Assembly: GCA_036346275.1 (NCBI GenBank)
Contig: CM070711.1
Span: forward strand, 53,073,435-53,137,434
DNA: 64,000 nucleotides
Reading direction: 5' to 3'
Source of the DNA: Otatea glauca
Lineage: Eukaryota; Streptophyta; Magnoliopsida; Poales; Poaceae
The position numbers were made by a program, and so were the translations under genes. Shown here one piece after another: positions 10,846 to 21,458 of the stretch (its first letter is position 1; every line of letters starts with the position of its first letter). The notes below the pieces were generated by a model, which saw only the letters and a program-made list of their open reading frames with translations, had not been told where the DNA came from and made no database searches.

Positions 10846-11889
10846 CGGGCCCAGGGCATAGCCGGCACCTGGTGTGCCAGCTATGCGCTGCCGTCCCGTC
10901 GTTTGCCGGCTATTGAGGTTATTTCGGAGAATACGAAAAACAATTGTCCAAAACTGATAATATACGGTATAAAGTCGACTGTATTTGATATTTTGCCCAA
11001 CCAAACTGGCGCCAAATCCGGTCCTCCAACAACGAAAACCGTCCAAATATGTTCAAATCCGGTCAAAATTATCGGCCGAAAGTACCATAGCAATTCAAAA
11101 TTTTTATTCGATGGGAGTTGAAATCTCATTTATGACTAAAATCGAAAATCTTAACCGAAATTTTGAGCCTAAGTTCTATACAGAGAAAACATCTCGCACC
11201 CTCCTGAGTAAGCGTTTTCGTACGGAACGTACTTGTCCCAGTGATATCAGATCCATAAGTTGGTCTACGTACGGGAGTAGTTGGGAGCAGCTGCAAGCTC
11301 TTGTTTAGTCGTCTACTCGTCTCAGTCATCTGATGCCGTACGCGCAAAGAAATAAAGTATTATTCCCTCGTCTAGCTTCCACCAACTTTTTCAAAAATAG
11401 CTTCCTCACGAATTTTTTTATAAAACTAATCTTCTTCTCCACCTTGAAGCTTCCGTGGTAAGAAACTGCGGGAGGTCAAGAAGCCACGCTAGGAGACCGC
11501 GGCAATCAGTTGACTTGCCGTGCTCTGGAGCAGCGGAAGGCCAGTTGCCGCGCTCGTCAGGGGCGGGAAGCAGCGTGGCGGGTGAATTCTATGGAATGGG
11601 ATTGTGGAACAGTACGTTTCCAAGCTACTGAAATGCAGAACATTACTATCTGCGGTACTTAGCGCGGGATAAGGCTATTTTTGCAAAAAAAAAAATGGAA
11701 GGGCACCATTTTGCCAAAAAAAAAAATGAAGGAAGGGGACAGATGAGTGATCAATTCAGAGATAAAAGGGAGCCACCAACACGCTACCGGTAGCGGGATA
11801 GTGTGCTAGTGTGATCACCTCACGCGTGACATGGTTTTCTATCAGGAAGTTGCTACCCAACGCTATACCATTGGAAGTGCCTCCAATGA
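10846..11889. other. intergenic sequence, no gene recognised
   Basis: Short open frames on both strands (10714-11121 and 10702-11046) have no recognisable domain. Two poly-A runs lie near 11685 and 11715, and a perfect 14-bp palindrome (CGCTACCGGTAGCG) at about 11782. Confidence 0.4.
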
Positions 11890-12440
11890 TATAGCAAAGT
11901 TTGATAAGTTTCATGCTCTGTGAAAGTTTGAGTGAGTCTTGCGTTTCATCAAAAGTTTCAGCTTGATGTTTCAACCAAGTTTCAAAAGATTTCAGCAATG
12001 TTTCGAAAAGAGTTTGAAATAAGTTTCAACACGTTTAAGGGGTTTTATGCATGTTTCAGAGAATTTTAAGCAAGTTTCATGGAGATTTAGGGAAATTTCA
12101 AACATAAAAGGTCAAAAATTATGGTAAAAGATGCCACAAACGGCATCCCATCAGACAGTCTTAGAATAGGATAGAATGTTTTAGAGCTAAAATTTAAACG
12201 TCAAAATTGAAAACTCAGGTTTCAGAATTGAAACATCATGGTTTCATCTATGTTTTAGGAAAAAGTCAAGCAAGATTCATACCTGTTTTGGAGAAGTTTC
12301 AGTATGTTTCATGCATGTTTTGGTAAGTTCTTGAGAAGTTTCAACAAGTTTCATCGCGTGTTTCGAGAAGTTTTAGAAAGTTTATTGCGTATTTTGACAA
12401 GTTTCAAAGAAATTTCACAAGTTTCACATAAGTACCACCA
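11890..12440. repeat. degenerate GTTTCA-rich repeat
   Basis: The motif aagtttca or gtttca recurs dozens of times at irregular 12-25 bp spacing over 550 bp, for example aagtttcaacaagtttcat near 12330. No frame stays open. It resembles a decayed short-period satellite. Confidence 0.6.
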
Positions 12441-12857
12441 GTTTTGAACAAAGATTAAGTGGAATTCGAGAAAAAATCAACCAGTACAAATTCCGAAAGA
12501 CAAATTCAAATTTCAAGTTTGAAACATTTGGAGATGACGAAGAGGAAGATGATGAGCTCAGTGCTGGACCTCTACGTCGTTGTGGTGGCAGATCACGATG
12601 CACCTAGTGCATCGCTCACCGCCTGCAGCAGCAAGCCGTGGCCTTTCACCTCGTGACCATCAAGCCTTTCTTGCTGCTTGCCATGGCCATTACACCCTGA
12701 TTGTTGCTTGCCTCTGTTGCCATGCTCTCTCGACACCGCAACAACTGCTTGCTAAGGCTCTTGCTTGTAGTCTCCGCTTTAGGGCTCAATTTGGAGGATG
12801 AAAGCAAGAAGAATTAAACTACAATAAGCTTACGGTGTAATTGAAACTTGTATCTGT
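12441..12857. other. unassigned sequence left of the CACTA transposase
   Basis: It contains a GC-richer stretch (12540-12790) with no long open frame. It may be the truncated inner part of the CACTA element or its flank. Confidence 0.35.
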
Positions 12858-13333
12858 CTAACGGTGTTTTGCCTTCAGTTCGAACAATGCAAGGACCGAA
12901 TCCAATTTGGTGTATTCCTCTTTGCAACTCGAGAACAACGGTTTGGCATCGTCTTCCATCAAACTTTTAAGTTTTTCAAACTCTCTTTCTGTGTAATTTC
13001 CCTCCACATCCTGTAATATTTTCTCTAAATTATCCTCCTCAAACATATCACGTTGCAACTCGTGATCGGGTTCTAGCATGTCTTCGTTGCATACCGGACG
13101 GGTACTTCTTGTCTTCCCGTGATGGATCCAACCGTGAAATTCTTCACGAAGCAACATCGAATCACGTGGTCTTCAATTTGGGCTGAGTTGTTAAATCTCC
13201 TAAGATTGGTACAATCAAAGTAAGGATAATATATGAAGTTTACACCCCTCTTCACCATATCTTCTTCTGCAATTTTTTTGAACTCCTTAACACCCCTCTG
13301 AAATTCAACACTCACACAGCTTTTCTGATACAT
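12858..13333 (-). pseudogene. CACTA (En/Spm) transposase, N-terminal region
   Basis: Reading leftwards from 13333, the frame MYQKSCVSVEFQRGVKEF and the following residues match the start of the TNP2-type transposase-associated domain of grass CACTA elements. After a frameshift near 13110 it continues through a LEPDHE segment, ILQDVEG and LDSVLALFELKAKHR, and stops at 12858, where the family sequence would go on for several hundred residues. Some expected Cys residues are lost (YFDCTN). Only the first one-fifth or so of a transposase is left, and it cannot be active. Confidence 0.85.
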
Positions 13334-13730
13334 CTATTATTCACGGTCCATTTACAATTAAACTACACACAATAAATTAAGAAACAACTAGCAACAGCTA
13401 GCTATTTCAAATATGAGACATTATTTAATTACTTTGCAAAATAGAGAACATGTTTCAACATATATAATTTCACTCCCGATACCTTCTTCCCTACATAAGA
13501 GTTTTTAGTTCCCTACTTAGGAGACATACATTCAAAACATCAATAATGATATCAAATTACCTAATACAGTAAGCTTGAAATCCTTTTGACTTTAATGAAA
13601 CAAAATAAGTGTGGAAGTATTAACAAAGTTGAGGAATTGAATGATCTTGAAGAAACATCTATCTGTTGACCAACTAAGTACGTACCAACCATAACTCCTA
13701 ATCTCTAATTAGGTTTGGTCCAAATTCCAT

Positions 13731-13935
13731 TTGAGGATATGTGGTTCAAGCAATTCTTAAGCTATTGTACAACTCTAGAGAAAATTTCGACAGCATCTCC
13801 CCGCTGTTCTCCAAATACACGTCTCGACAACAAGTCAAGAAGGTGTGTATCCATAGAACACCACAGAGATATTGGCGAAACTTTCTCTAGAGCTGTACAA
13901 CAGCTTAGGATATTACCAGAACCATATATCCTCAA
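13731..13935. repeat. imperfect inverted repeat (long hairpin) inside the CACTA element
   Basis: The left arm, about 13731-13828, pairs with 13840-13935. Aligned blocks include ttgaggatat with atatcctcaa, and ctctagagaaa with tttctctagag. The loop is about 11 bp (acaagtcaag). Pairing is interrupted but runs the length of both arms, as in a miRNA-like precursor or the inner palindrome of a transposon leader. Confidence 0.75.
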
Positions 13936-14479
13936 ACTGTCCCAAAAAAACATGGACAATTCGAGAGTGTTTGCTTATAAATATGCCATTTCAACATATT
14001 TATAGATAAGCACCCTCGAATGGGAGACGTAGGTTACGCAACCTAAACTCTAACATTAATCATATTACAGAAACAATAATTCCATATTAGCACGACAGTA
14101 CTATAAAGATAAATAGATGTGTGTTTGTCAACTAAAAGGTGTGAAATCTGATAGGATACACACAATTCCAGTGCAACCTAAACTCTCTTTGCGACATATC
14201 GAATTACATAGTGCAAAATTGAAGGGGTTTGAAGAAATACTCACCTTTTGAAGAAAACCACAAATGAGAGAAAATTATGGAGAAATCTCAAGCTAAGGCT
14301 TCAACTTTACCCTCTTAACACCGAACCTCGAGGATTTCATAATTTCTCACCCAAGTATTGCTTCCTACCAGAGTATGTGGTATTGTTTGGGGCGACGGTG
14401 GTTTTTTTTGCCTCTAAAACAATAACAGAGGAGAGTTCAGCCCGAGGGTACAAATAACCTAACGAGGCACATCACAATT

Positions 14480-14640
14480 GTTTCTGAGAAAAGAACCGAT
14501 TGTGATCTACGACACACATCACAATCAGTTCTAATGTTAGAACCGATTGTGACATGCATGAGCACATTACAATCGGTTCTTATATGAGAACCGATAATGA
14601 TTATTATTAACACCCTCTCGAAATCATCTATCACAATTAG
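14480..14640. repeat. subterminal repeats of the CACTA element
   Basis: At least five copies of a motif close to gaaccgattgtgat occur in both orientations (aaccgattgtgat, atcacaatcagttc, attacaatcggttc). Such arrays next to the terminus are binding sites for the element-encoded TNPA-like protein in characterised CACTA elements. Confidence 0.75.
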
Positions 14641-14708
14641 TTTTTCCTAAAAAGTTAGGAACCGACCCAAATGAAGCGATGGTGTTATTCCATTCTATAG
14701 TAGTGATG

Positions 14709-15991
14709 TCTAAATGCAAAATAGCTCCATGATTCTTCTTTAAATCTTTTGGGAGCTTGTTTAAATCAAGTTTTATATATTTGTTTACAAGTGGTATCTC
14801 TCAAGTGATTTCATATTTCTTAAAATTCAAAATCAACCTATAAGGGGTATTCTTTTTACAAGTGGTATCTTCTATTATCCCTTATGCCTTTTTTATAAGT
14901 TCTCATGGTATTTCAAACTCATCCATATGAGTTTCCCTTTTTAAGCGAAATTATAAGTTTGATCTCTCAAGGAATCTCTATGTGAGATCCTCTGTAAATT
15001 GAAATGTTTAAAGGGGAGTATTCCATATTGAGATAATTTTAAAATAAAATGAAAATGTTTTTCTCAAATAGTACCCTCATGCTAAATGATATTTACAAGT
15101 GGTATCTCTTACAAATAATATCACTTGAAGAAGAAATATTTACATGTGGTATCAATTGAAAAATAAGGATTACAAGTGGTATTACAAGTGATGCTTCTTT
15201 AAAAAGCTTTCTTTCAAGTGGTTTCATTGAAAAATTGAAGCTCTTTTAAATGGATTCCTCGTTTAATCCCTGTTAGGCAACTTAAGAACTCTTCACGTGA
15301 GTCACCTTGCAATTGTTGAAAATCCTAATAAAATAAGGAATATTATTTGAATGTGTTTCAAATAATATTTTTCATGCTTAAATCTAAATATGGCCTCTTT
15401 TCAAGTTGTTTACTCTTTTAGGCTATATTACAAAATTTTGAAATTTATTGGTTTTCACTTTGATTTTTTTAAAAAATCTTTAAAAACATAATTCCTTGCC
15501 AAGGTCATCGGCTTTTATTTCAATTATTTCTATGGCCTAAATTCGAATGTCTCCCTTGCCAAGCTCTATACTCTAAAAGATCTCTTTTTTGGATTTATTT
15601 TCCATTTTTTGGTGTTTAGTGCCAAAAGAGGGAGAATTTGTGAGAGCTTAATTCCCTCATTTGTTTGAAATGAGTCCTTCTTGGATTAAAGGGGGATTAT
15701 TTGAATGGTTAAGGGGGAGAATTTTATGGGAGAAAAATTTGTGAAAAGAGTAATCCCTCCTTGTGTGTTTAATTGTATTCTTTGCCAAAAGGGGTAGTTT
15801 GTTTTATGCCAAAAGGGGGGATGAAAATTTAAAAATTTGTGTGCTTAATGCTTGCATGTCGTTTTCCTGTATTTGCTTTAATTTCCTTAGTGACATGCAT
15901 GTTATTTTCATCATACATTGTTTTTCATCCAAATGTGGTAATTAATGCTAATTAAGATAGGATTTGTCATCAATCACCAAAAAGGGGAGGT
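14709..15991 (+). mobile_element. 3' internal region of a Sirevirus-like copia element
   Basis: No pol frame is left. The stretch is T-rich and carries five copies of acaagtggtatc or close variants (14787, 14858, 15095, 15142, 15172) and then a series of polypurine tracts (15624, 15688, 15710, 15787, 15811, 15979), the last of which abuts the LTR. Multiple polypurine tracts upstream of the 3' LTR are a reported feature of Sireviruses. The left edge is the CACTA terminus. Confidence 0.6.
15979..15991 (+). other. polypurine tract adjoining the Sirevirus-like LTR
   Basis: The run aaaaaggggaggt directly precedes TGTAAG at 15992. It is the last of about six similar tracts in the preceding 370 bp. 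Confidence 0.7.
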
Positions 15992-17499
15992 TGTAAGTTC
16001 AAGCTCCTTTTGGTTTTGATGATTTATGCTTAATGACTAATTAATGACAAATCTTTTATTGTGAGACTAACGATTTTATTAAGTTTTATTCTTATTAGTC
16101 TCATTTGGATGGAAAATGGAGCATTAGTTGCACTAGTATACTCAAGACAAATCAATTCCTTAAATCAATTGTCTTGGGTTGTGCTCAATCATTAAAGGAG
16201 AATATCAAAGGATCTCGGGGCATCCATTATGTGTTAATGTAGTGCATTGATGATTGGGACAACCGTGTTTGTTGGACTAACCTTTTCTATGAGTTGTGAA
16301 AGTAGGTTGAGTACAACGGTGATAAAGATTTGGATGGTATCATGTGTTGATAGCTATCAAGTCAAGAATTGGGATGAAGGACGTCATCATGTGTTGATGA
16401 GCATCAAGAGGAGATCCCGAAGTGAAGAGCAATGGAGTTCATCATGTGTTGATGAACAAGACGATGACCCAAGCTTAGAGACAAGATGGCAATCATAAAA
16501 GCTCCAATTGGGATTGCTAGAGGCAAAAGTATAACTAGCTAGGGCTAAGGATGTGTTCTTAATTTTTTACCGGTCTCGATGTTTGGATGGGAGACCAGAT
16601 TGCTAGTATAGGTTGTCCGTACTATTAAGAGGGGTCGAGTCTTATAGCTTGAGCTTCATCATGTGTTGATGGCTCAATCCGTTTTCTCTAGCTGAAATTC
16701 TCTTAATTGAATTTGGTTTTTACATGAAGCTCATATTTGCATGTGTTGTAAATAGTTTTAGTTCATGCTTGATTCTTTAATTTGAGATTGACTCTTTGCA
16801 TGGAGCTATGGGTTTGCATGTGTTGCAAAAAGGAGAAAGCTCATGTATTTGAATTAAGTGGTTTAGTTGATGTTTGCATGGAGCTTAGGATTTGCATGTG
16901 TTGCAAATAGAGAGAACTCATGCAATTGGGTTTTCTAGCTTGTGACTAGCAGAGTTTACAAAGGTGCTTTGCAAATTGCTGGAGATCATGTGCTGATCAC
17001 CACATGGCTAATCAAGTTTATTGCTTGTTGTTTGCAAAATATTGGAGTTTATGTGTCTTATCTTGGAGCTTGTGAGAGACATTTGCAAATGTGTTTTGCA
17101 AAGTGTTGTGATCATGTGTTGATCATCACATGGCTCATGATTTGCTTTTATGTGGTTGAATTTGTTATTTGCAAATTTATTTTGCAAATGAGTTGGAAGT
17201 TTATGAGATTGGATTCTAGAGCATGTGTTGACATTTGCAAATGTGTTTTGCAAATTGTCATGATCATGTGTTGATCATTACAAGGCTCATGGGTTGATGT
17301 CATAGATTCATGGTTTGTTTGCAAATGTGTTTTGCAAATAAGTTGAATTTAATAAAATTCTTTGGAGTATGTGATTAACATTTGCAAATGTGTTTTACAA
17401 AGTCTTGTGATCATGTGTTGATCCTCACATAGCTCAAAGAAATATTCTTTGTTTTTTCGGAGAAAAGTTTCAGTTTGAAACCTGATTTTCACCGCGAAG

Positions 17500-17860
17500 C
17501 CAGCACTACCGCAGGCTTAATGCTGGTAGTAACGCTGGGCCGATAGTACCGCTTATGGGAGAAGGTATTGCCGCTTGGTCGGTACTATCACTCTGTTCGA
17601 GTGGTAGTTATTTTTCAGAAAATGTGTTTCTTGGAAATTTTGGTGTGGCCGACACTACCGCTTACTAAGGCCGGTAGTACCGCCGGGTCAGTACTACTAC
17701 CCCAATGTAGCTGGTAGTTATTTTCTTGAGAGGAACTCGAGCATATGTTGCTCAGACAGTTGCTCTGTCCAGTAGTACCGTCGATGAAGGCAGGTACTAT
17801 CGGGTCCAGTTGGGTGGTTAGTTTTCTAGCCGTTGGCTTGAAGGCCAACACTACCATCCC
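17500..17860 (+). repeat. irregular repeats of actaccgc / ggtagt in the copia LTR
   Basis: Blocks of about 80-100 bp each contain actaccgc or agtaccgc in one orientation and ggtagt in the other, followed by attttc-type ends. They lie just upstream of the TATA box, where cis-regulatory repeats of copia LTRs are commonly found. Confidence 0.6.
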
Positions 17861-17904
17861 CACATGGACGTAGTGGCGGATTTGCTAAATTTTGGCTTGG
17901 AGGC

Positions 17905-17911
17905 TATAAAA
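17905..17911 (+). promoter_or_regulatory. TATA box of the Sirevirus-like LTR
   Basis: The context is ggaggctataaaagggagcc, a strong match to a plant TATA box, placed about 720 bp before the LTR end. Confidence 0.65.
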
Positions 17912-18626
17912 GGGAGCCTTGGGGTGGCATTGGCTGGCTACTGAGTTTATTTTTTGGTGTTGAGGAGTTTTGTGCATGTGTTGCACTTGAGGAGAGCTTT
18001 GTGCATGTGTTGCACTCGGTGGTCATCATTGTGCATGTATTGCATGTGGTGAGGTTCAAGCGAGAAGGCTTGATTTGTTACTCTTGGTGTTTGCCGACAC
18101 CTAGACAGTGTGGGAGGCGTTGTGAGTGGTGCCTTCTCAAGGAGATTGTGAGAAGGCCCAGCAAAGTTGTGAAGGTCAGAGGTCTCCTACCCAGAGGGGA
18201 AAAGAGCTACCATTAGTGGCTTCTAGGTAGGTGCTCAATGTGTAGAGCTAGTCCAACGTATTTGGGCTAGCCTCAACGTGGATTAAGGGAGACCGACAAG
18301 TCTTCGAACACCACAGTAAAAGTATCGTGTCTCCTTATGTTTTGCATTCTATTCTTTATTTACTTTCATGCAATTTATATTCATAGAATTAAATTGATTG
18401 ATTGCTTGTCTTTAGAATTGCAAATCTTTGCTAGAGATATAGATTGTTGGTGCACTTAGTGAGCCTAGTTGATTTAGGGCTTGATTGTCAAAACCTTAAA
18501 TTTAAGCTACCTCATATTATTTAGGTTTTGACTTAGGCATTCTTTAATTACCGTTTAATTAGAAGAGAATTTTTAAAGCCGCCTATTCACCCCCTCTAGT
18601 CAGTATCCTCGATCTTATAACATGCC

Positions 18627-21198
18627 ATGAATTTGATCTTTCATTATTTGATCAGCCATATTGTGGAAATTTACATTGATGGTGTTATAAAATCCATGGA
18701 AGATTTGCAGCATCTGGCTGATTTGGAAACAGTGTTTAAAAATACAAGGCCACATGGTTTAAAGATGAATCCATACAAGTGTGCTTTTGGTATTTCGGCT
18801 GGGTAGTTTCTAGACTTTATGGTTCATGAAAGAAGAATTGAAGTTAATTAAGAAAGGGTCAAAGCTATAGCCAAGACTAAGCCACCAACCTACAAAAAAG
18901 ACTTACAGAAGTTTATCAGCAAGATTAATTATTTACGATGATTTATTTCAAATATGTCTAGCCGTAGTAGTTCATTTACCCTGCTGTTAAAATTAAAGAA
19001 TAATCAAGACTTTGTCTGGGGAGCCGATCAGCAGAAAGCTTTCGAAAGCATAAAGGAATATTTGTCTAATCCTCCAGTTTTAACCGCACCTCAAAAAGGT
19101 ATACTATTTTAGTTATATATATATATCAGCTAAAGAGGTGTCGATTGTAGCTATTTTGGCCCAAGACATTGACGGTAAAGTGTGGATTATTTTCTACTTA
19201 AGCTGACGGTTAATTGACATAGAAACCAGGTACCTTTTGTAGAAAAGCTCTGCTTGTCATTATATTTTTCCTGCACAAAGTTAAGGCATTATATTTTAGC
19301 ATCAGCTTGTAAAGTTATTTGTAAAACAGATGTTAGAAAATATATGTTGTCGGCTTCAATTTTACAAGGTCGACTTGGTAAAAGGGCGTACACGCTCATC
19401 GTGTTTGACTTGACTTATGAATCGGCTAAAGTTGTTAAGGTTTAGGTGATTGCTGGTTTTATAACAGGACATGAGACCGATATGAATGCTGATATAATAT
19501 CTATTGCCCCTTGGTAATTATTTTTTGACAGATCGGTATGTCGAGAGGGTGATGGTATCGGGATAGTGTTGATTTCACCAAAAGGGTATAGTTTTTAGTT
19601 TACATTCAGGCTGAATTGCAGGTGTTCAAACAATCAAGCCGAATATGAAGCATTGCTGAAAGGCTTGAAGCTACTCGATAATATCAGAGTTGATTCTGTA
19701 GAGGCTTATGGTGAATCTCTATTGGTGGTTCAGCAAATTAAGAGAGAATATAACTGTTATGATGATGTTTTGATCTAGAGTAGTGTCTCGATATAATCGG
19801 CTCATTTAGTTCCTTTTCAATTTTTCATATTCCTCATAAATTAAATGACAAGGATAACTTGTTAGCTCAACAAGCCTCGGTTTATAATGTTTTTGGCCAA
19901 TTGAATAAATTCAAACCAATAGAAAAAATGGTCATGTGCATCTCCACCGACGATTAGAGAACGAAAATAGTGGAATATTTTACCAATCCTTCAAAACCAT
20001 TGATTGAAAAATCAGGCGACAAGCCCTAAAGTATGTCATCTTCGATAATGTCTCTTTTATCGAACTTTATATGGTTTGTTACTGAGATGTCTTGAAGCCG
20101 AAAAAGCTAAAGTGGCCATGGGGGAAGTGCACAAAGGTATTTGTGGAACTCATCGATCGGCTCATAAGATAAAATGGTTGTTAAGGCGTACTGGGTATTT
20201 TTGGCCGATAATGTTGGAAGATTGTTTCAAATATTACAAGGGATGCTAGACTTGTCAGAAATTTGGCAATGTACAGTTAGCTCTGGTGTCTGCTTTGCAT
20301 CCAATTATCAAACCTTGGCCATTCAGAGGATGGGGAATAGATGTAATCAGACAAATATTTCCTGTGTCAAGTAAAGGCCATAAATTCATATTGGCCGCGA
20401 TCGATTATTTTTCTAAATGGGTCGAGGCAATCTTGGTTAAAAAAGTTACAAGTGTTGAAGCTATCGGATTTGTTACAGAACATATTGTTCATCGGTTTAG
20501 AATCCCACAAACTATTATGACCGATCAGGGTACTATGTTTATATTCGATGAGTTTCAGGGTTTTGCTAGAGGTTTGGGTATAAAATTGTTGAATTCATCA
20601 CCATATTATGCTCAGGCTAATGGTCAAGTTGAGTCATCAAATAAAATGTTGATTAAGTTAATCAAGAGAAAAATTGAAGAGAAACCATGGAATTGGCATG
20701 TGACGTTATCGGAGTCATTTTGGACCAATCGGATTGCGTACCATAGTGCAACAAAATTATCACCTTATCAATTAGTTTACGGACAAGAAACTGTGTTGCC
20801 TTTAGAAATCAACATCGACTCGATAAGAACGACAAAACAAAATAGTCTGTCGGCTCAAGATTATAGGGATTTAGTGACCGATAATTTGGACGACTTGGCG
20901 GAATTACGTTTACATACGTTGGATCGGCTTAAGAAGAAAAAGGCAAGAGTTTCAACGGCCTTATAATAAAAAAATGATGCCTACTTCATTTTGTGAAGCC
21001 GATTTGGTTTGGAAAACTATATTGCCTGTTGGTTCTAGGGATAACCAATTTGGCAAATGGTCTCTAACATGGGAAGGACCATATAGAATTCATCGGCTTG
21101 TGGATGGAAATTCTTATGATTTGGAAACGTTGGAAGGAGTGGTATTTCCTAAAGAGATCAATGGTAAATACTTAAAGAAGTACCATCCAAGCATTTAG
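18627..21198 (+). pseudogene. Tat-like gypsy element A: reverse transcriptase, RNase H and integrase
   Basis: The reading starts inside reverse transcriptase at MNLIFHYLISHIVEIYIDG; the catalytic YxDD is changed to YIDG. RNase H follows (FYLS, then LYFSCTKLRHYILAS at about 19256) with many stops. Integrase is best kept at 20286-20966: AAIDYFSKWVEA, TDQGTMF and the Glu in NGQVESSN form the DDE triad. A short frame at 20974-21198 encodes the integrase C-terminal region (WEGPYRIHRLVDGNSYDLE, ending KYLKKYHPSI). The 5' part of pol was cut off by the copia insertion at 18622. Sequence style and the antisense ORF downstream point to the Tat lineage. Confidence 0.85.
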
Positions 21199-21458
21199 AT
21201 TGGTTCTTAATTGGCTAAGGATAGTTATCGGTTGTGAAAAAGCCAAATTAACTCATTACAGTTAATTCTGGCTATAGTGAAAGTAAGCTACAGTCGATTA
21301 CAAACATCACACTTGGCAAAAATAAAGGTTAAGCATAAATAAATTGGTTAAACAGTCGATTGTAAATATCTTACACAACATTCAAAACATTGTTTTAGGA
21401 CCAGCCCATTACAATCATTTAAATACTATTTCCGGATAAGCCGATTACAAAGATGCGA
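21199..21458 (+). other. 3' untranslated region of element A
   Basis: Non-coding sequence between the pol stop and the converging antisense ORF, with repeated cgattacaa-type phrases. Confidence 0.45.

Larger units (their letters stand above)
12858..14705 (-). mobile_element. 5' end of a CACTA transposon, truncated
   Basis: The minus strand begins at 14705 with CACTACTATAG, the hallmark terminal sequence. Next come inverted and direct subterminal repeats of the type accgattgtgat (14480-14640), then a long hairpin (13731-13935), then the transposase start. The other terminus is not found, so the element is truncated at or before 12.8 kb. CACTA elements duplicate 3 bp on insertion; the adjacent triplet is atg (14706-14708), but its partner cannot be tested. 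Confidence 0.75.
16384..18045 (+). repeat. array of about 17 small hairpins with a shared TGTGT loop
   Basis: Inverted repeats of 5-8 bp flank the 5-base loop tgtgt. Examples: TTCATCA-tgtgt-TGATGAA at 16438, TTTGCA-tgtgt-TGCAAA at 16813, ATTTGCA-tgtgt-TGCAAAT at 16890, TTTGCAAA-tgtgt-TTTGCAAA at 17082 and 17318, TGATCA-tgtgt-TGATCA at 17109, ATGATCA-tgtgt-TGATCAT at 17260, GTGCA-tgtgt-TGCAC at 17972 and 18001. A variant, GAGCA-tatgt-TGCTC, is at 17739. The stems differ while pairing is kept. Confidence 0.85.
15992..18622 (+). mobile_element. 3' LTR of the Sirevirus-like copia element
   Basis: The LTR begins TGTAAGTTC after the polypurine tract and ends ATCTTATAACA at 18622. The stretch cctattcaccccctctag near 18580 is the conserved end region of many grass copia LTRs. 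Within it lie an array of small hairpins (16384-18045), a stretch rich in actaccgc and ggtagt motifs (17500-17860) and a TATA box at 17905. It abuts the reverse transcriptase of Tat-like element A, so it was inserted into that gene. The base run after it is tgcca, but the other copy of the target site is not in the window. Confidence 0.72.

Noticed and set aside
10702..11121. Open frames of 114 and 135 codons on opposite strands
   Set aside because: They overlap each other, cover a local repeat, have no domain or splice signals, and codon use is not gene-like.
11781..11795. Perfect 14-bp palindrome CGCTACCGGTAGCG
   Set aside because: A single short palindrome with no partner sites or neighbouring gene; not enough to call a regulatory site.
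13731..13935. Assignment of the CACTA hairpin to miR820
   Set aside because: The known mature miR820 sequence is not present in either arm.
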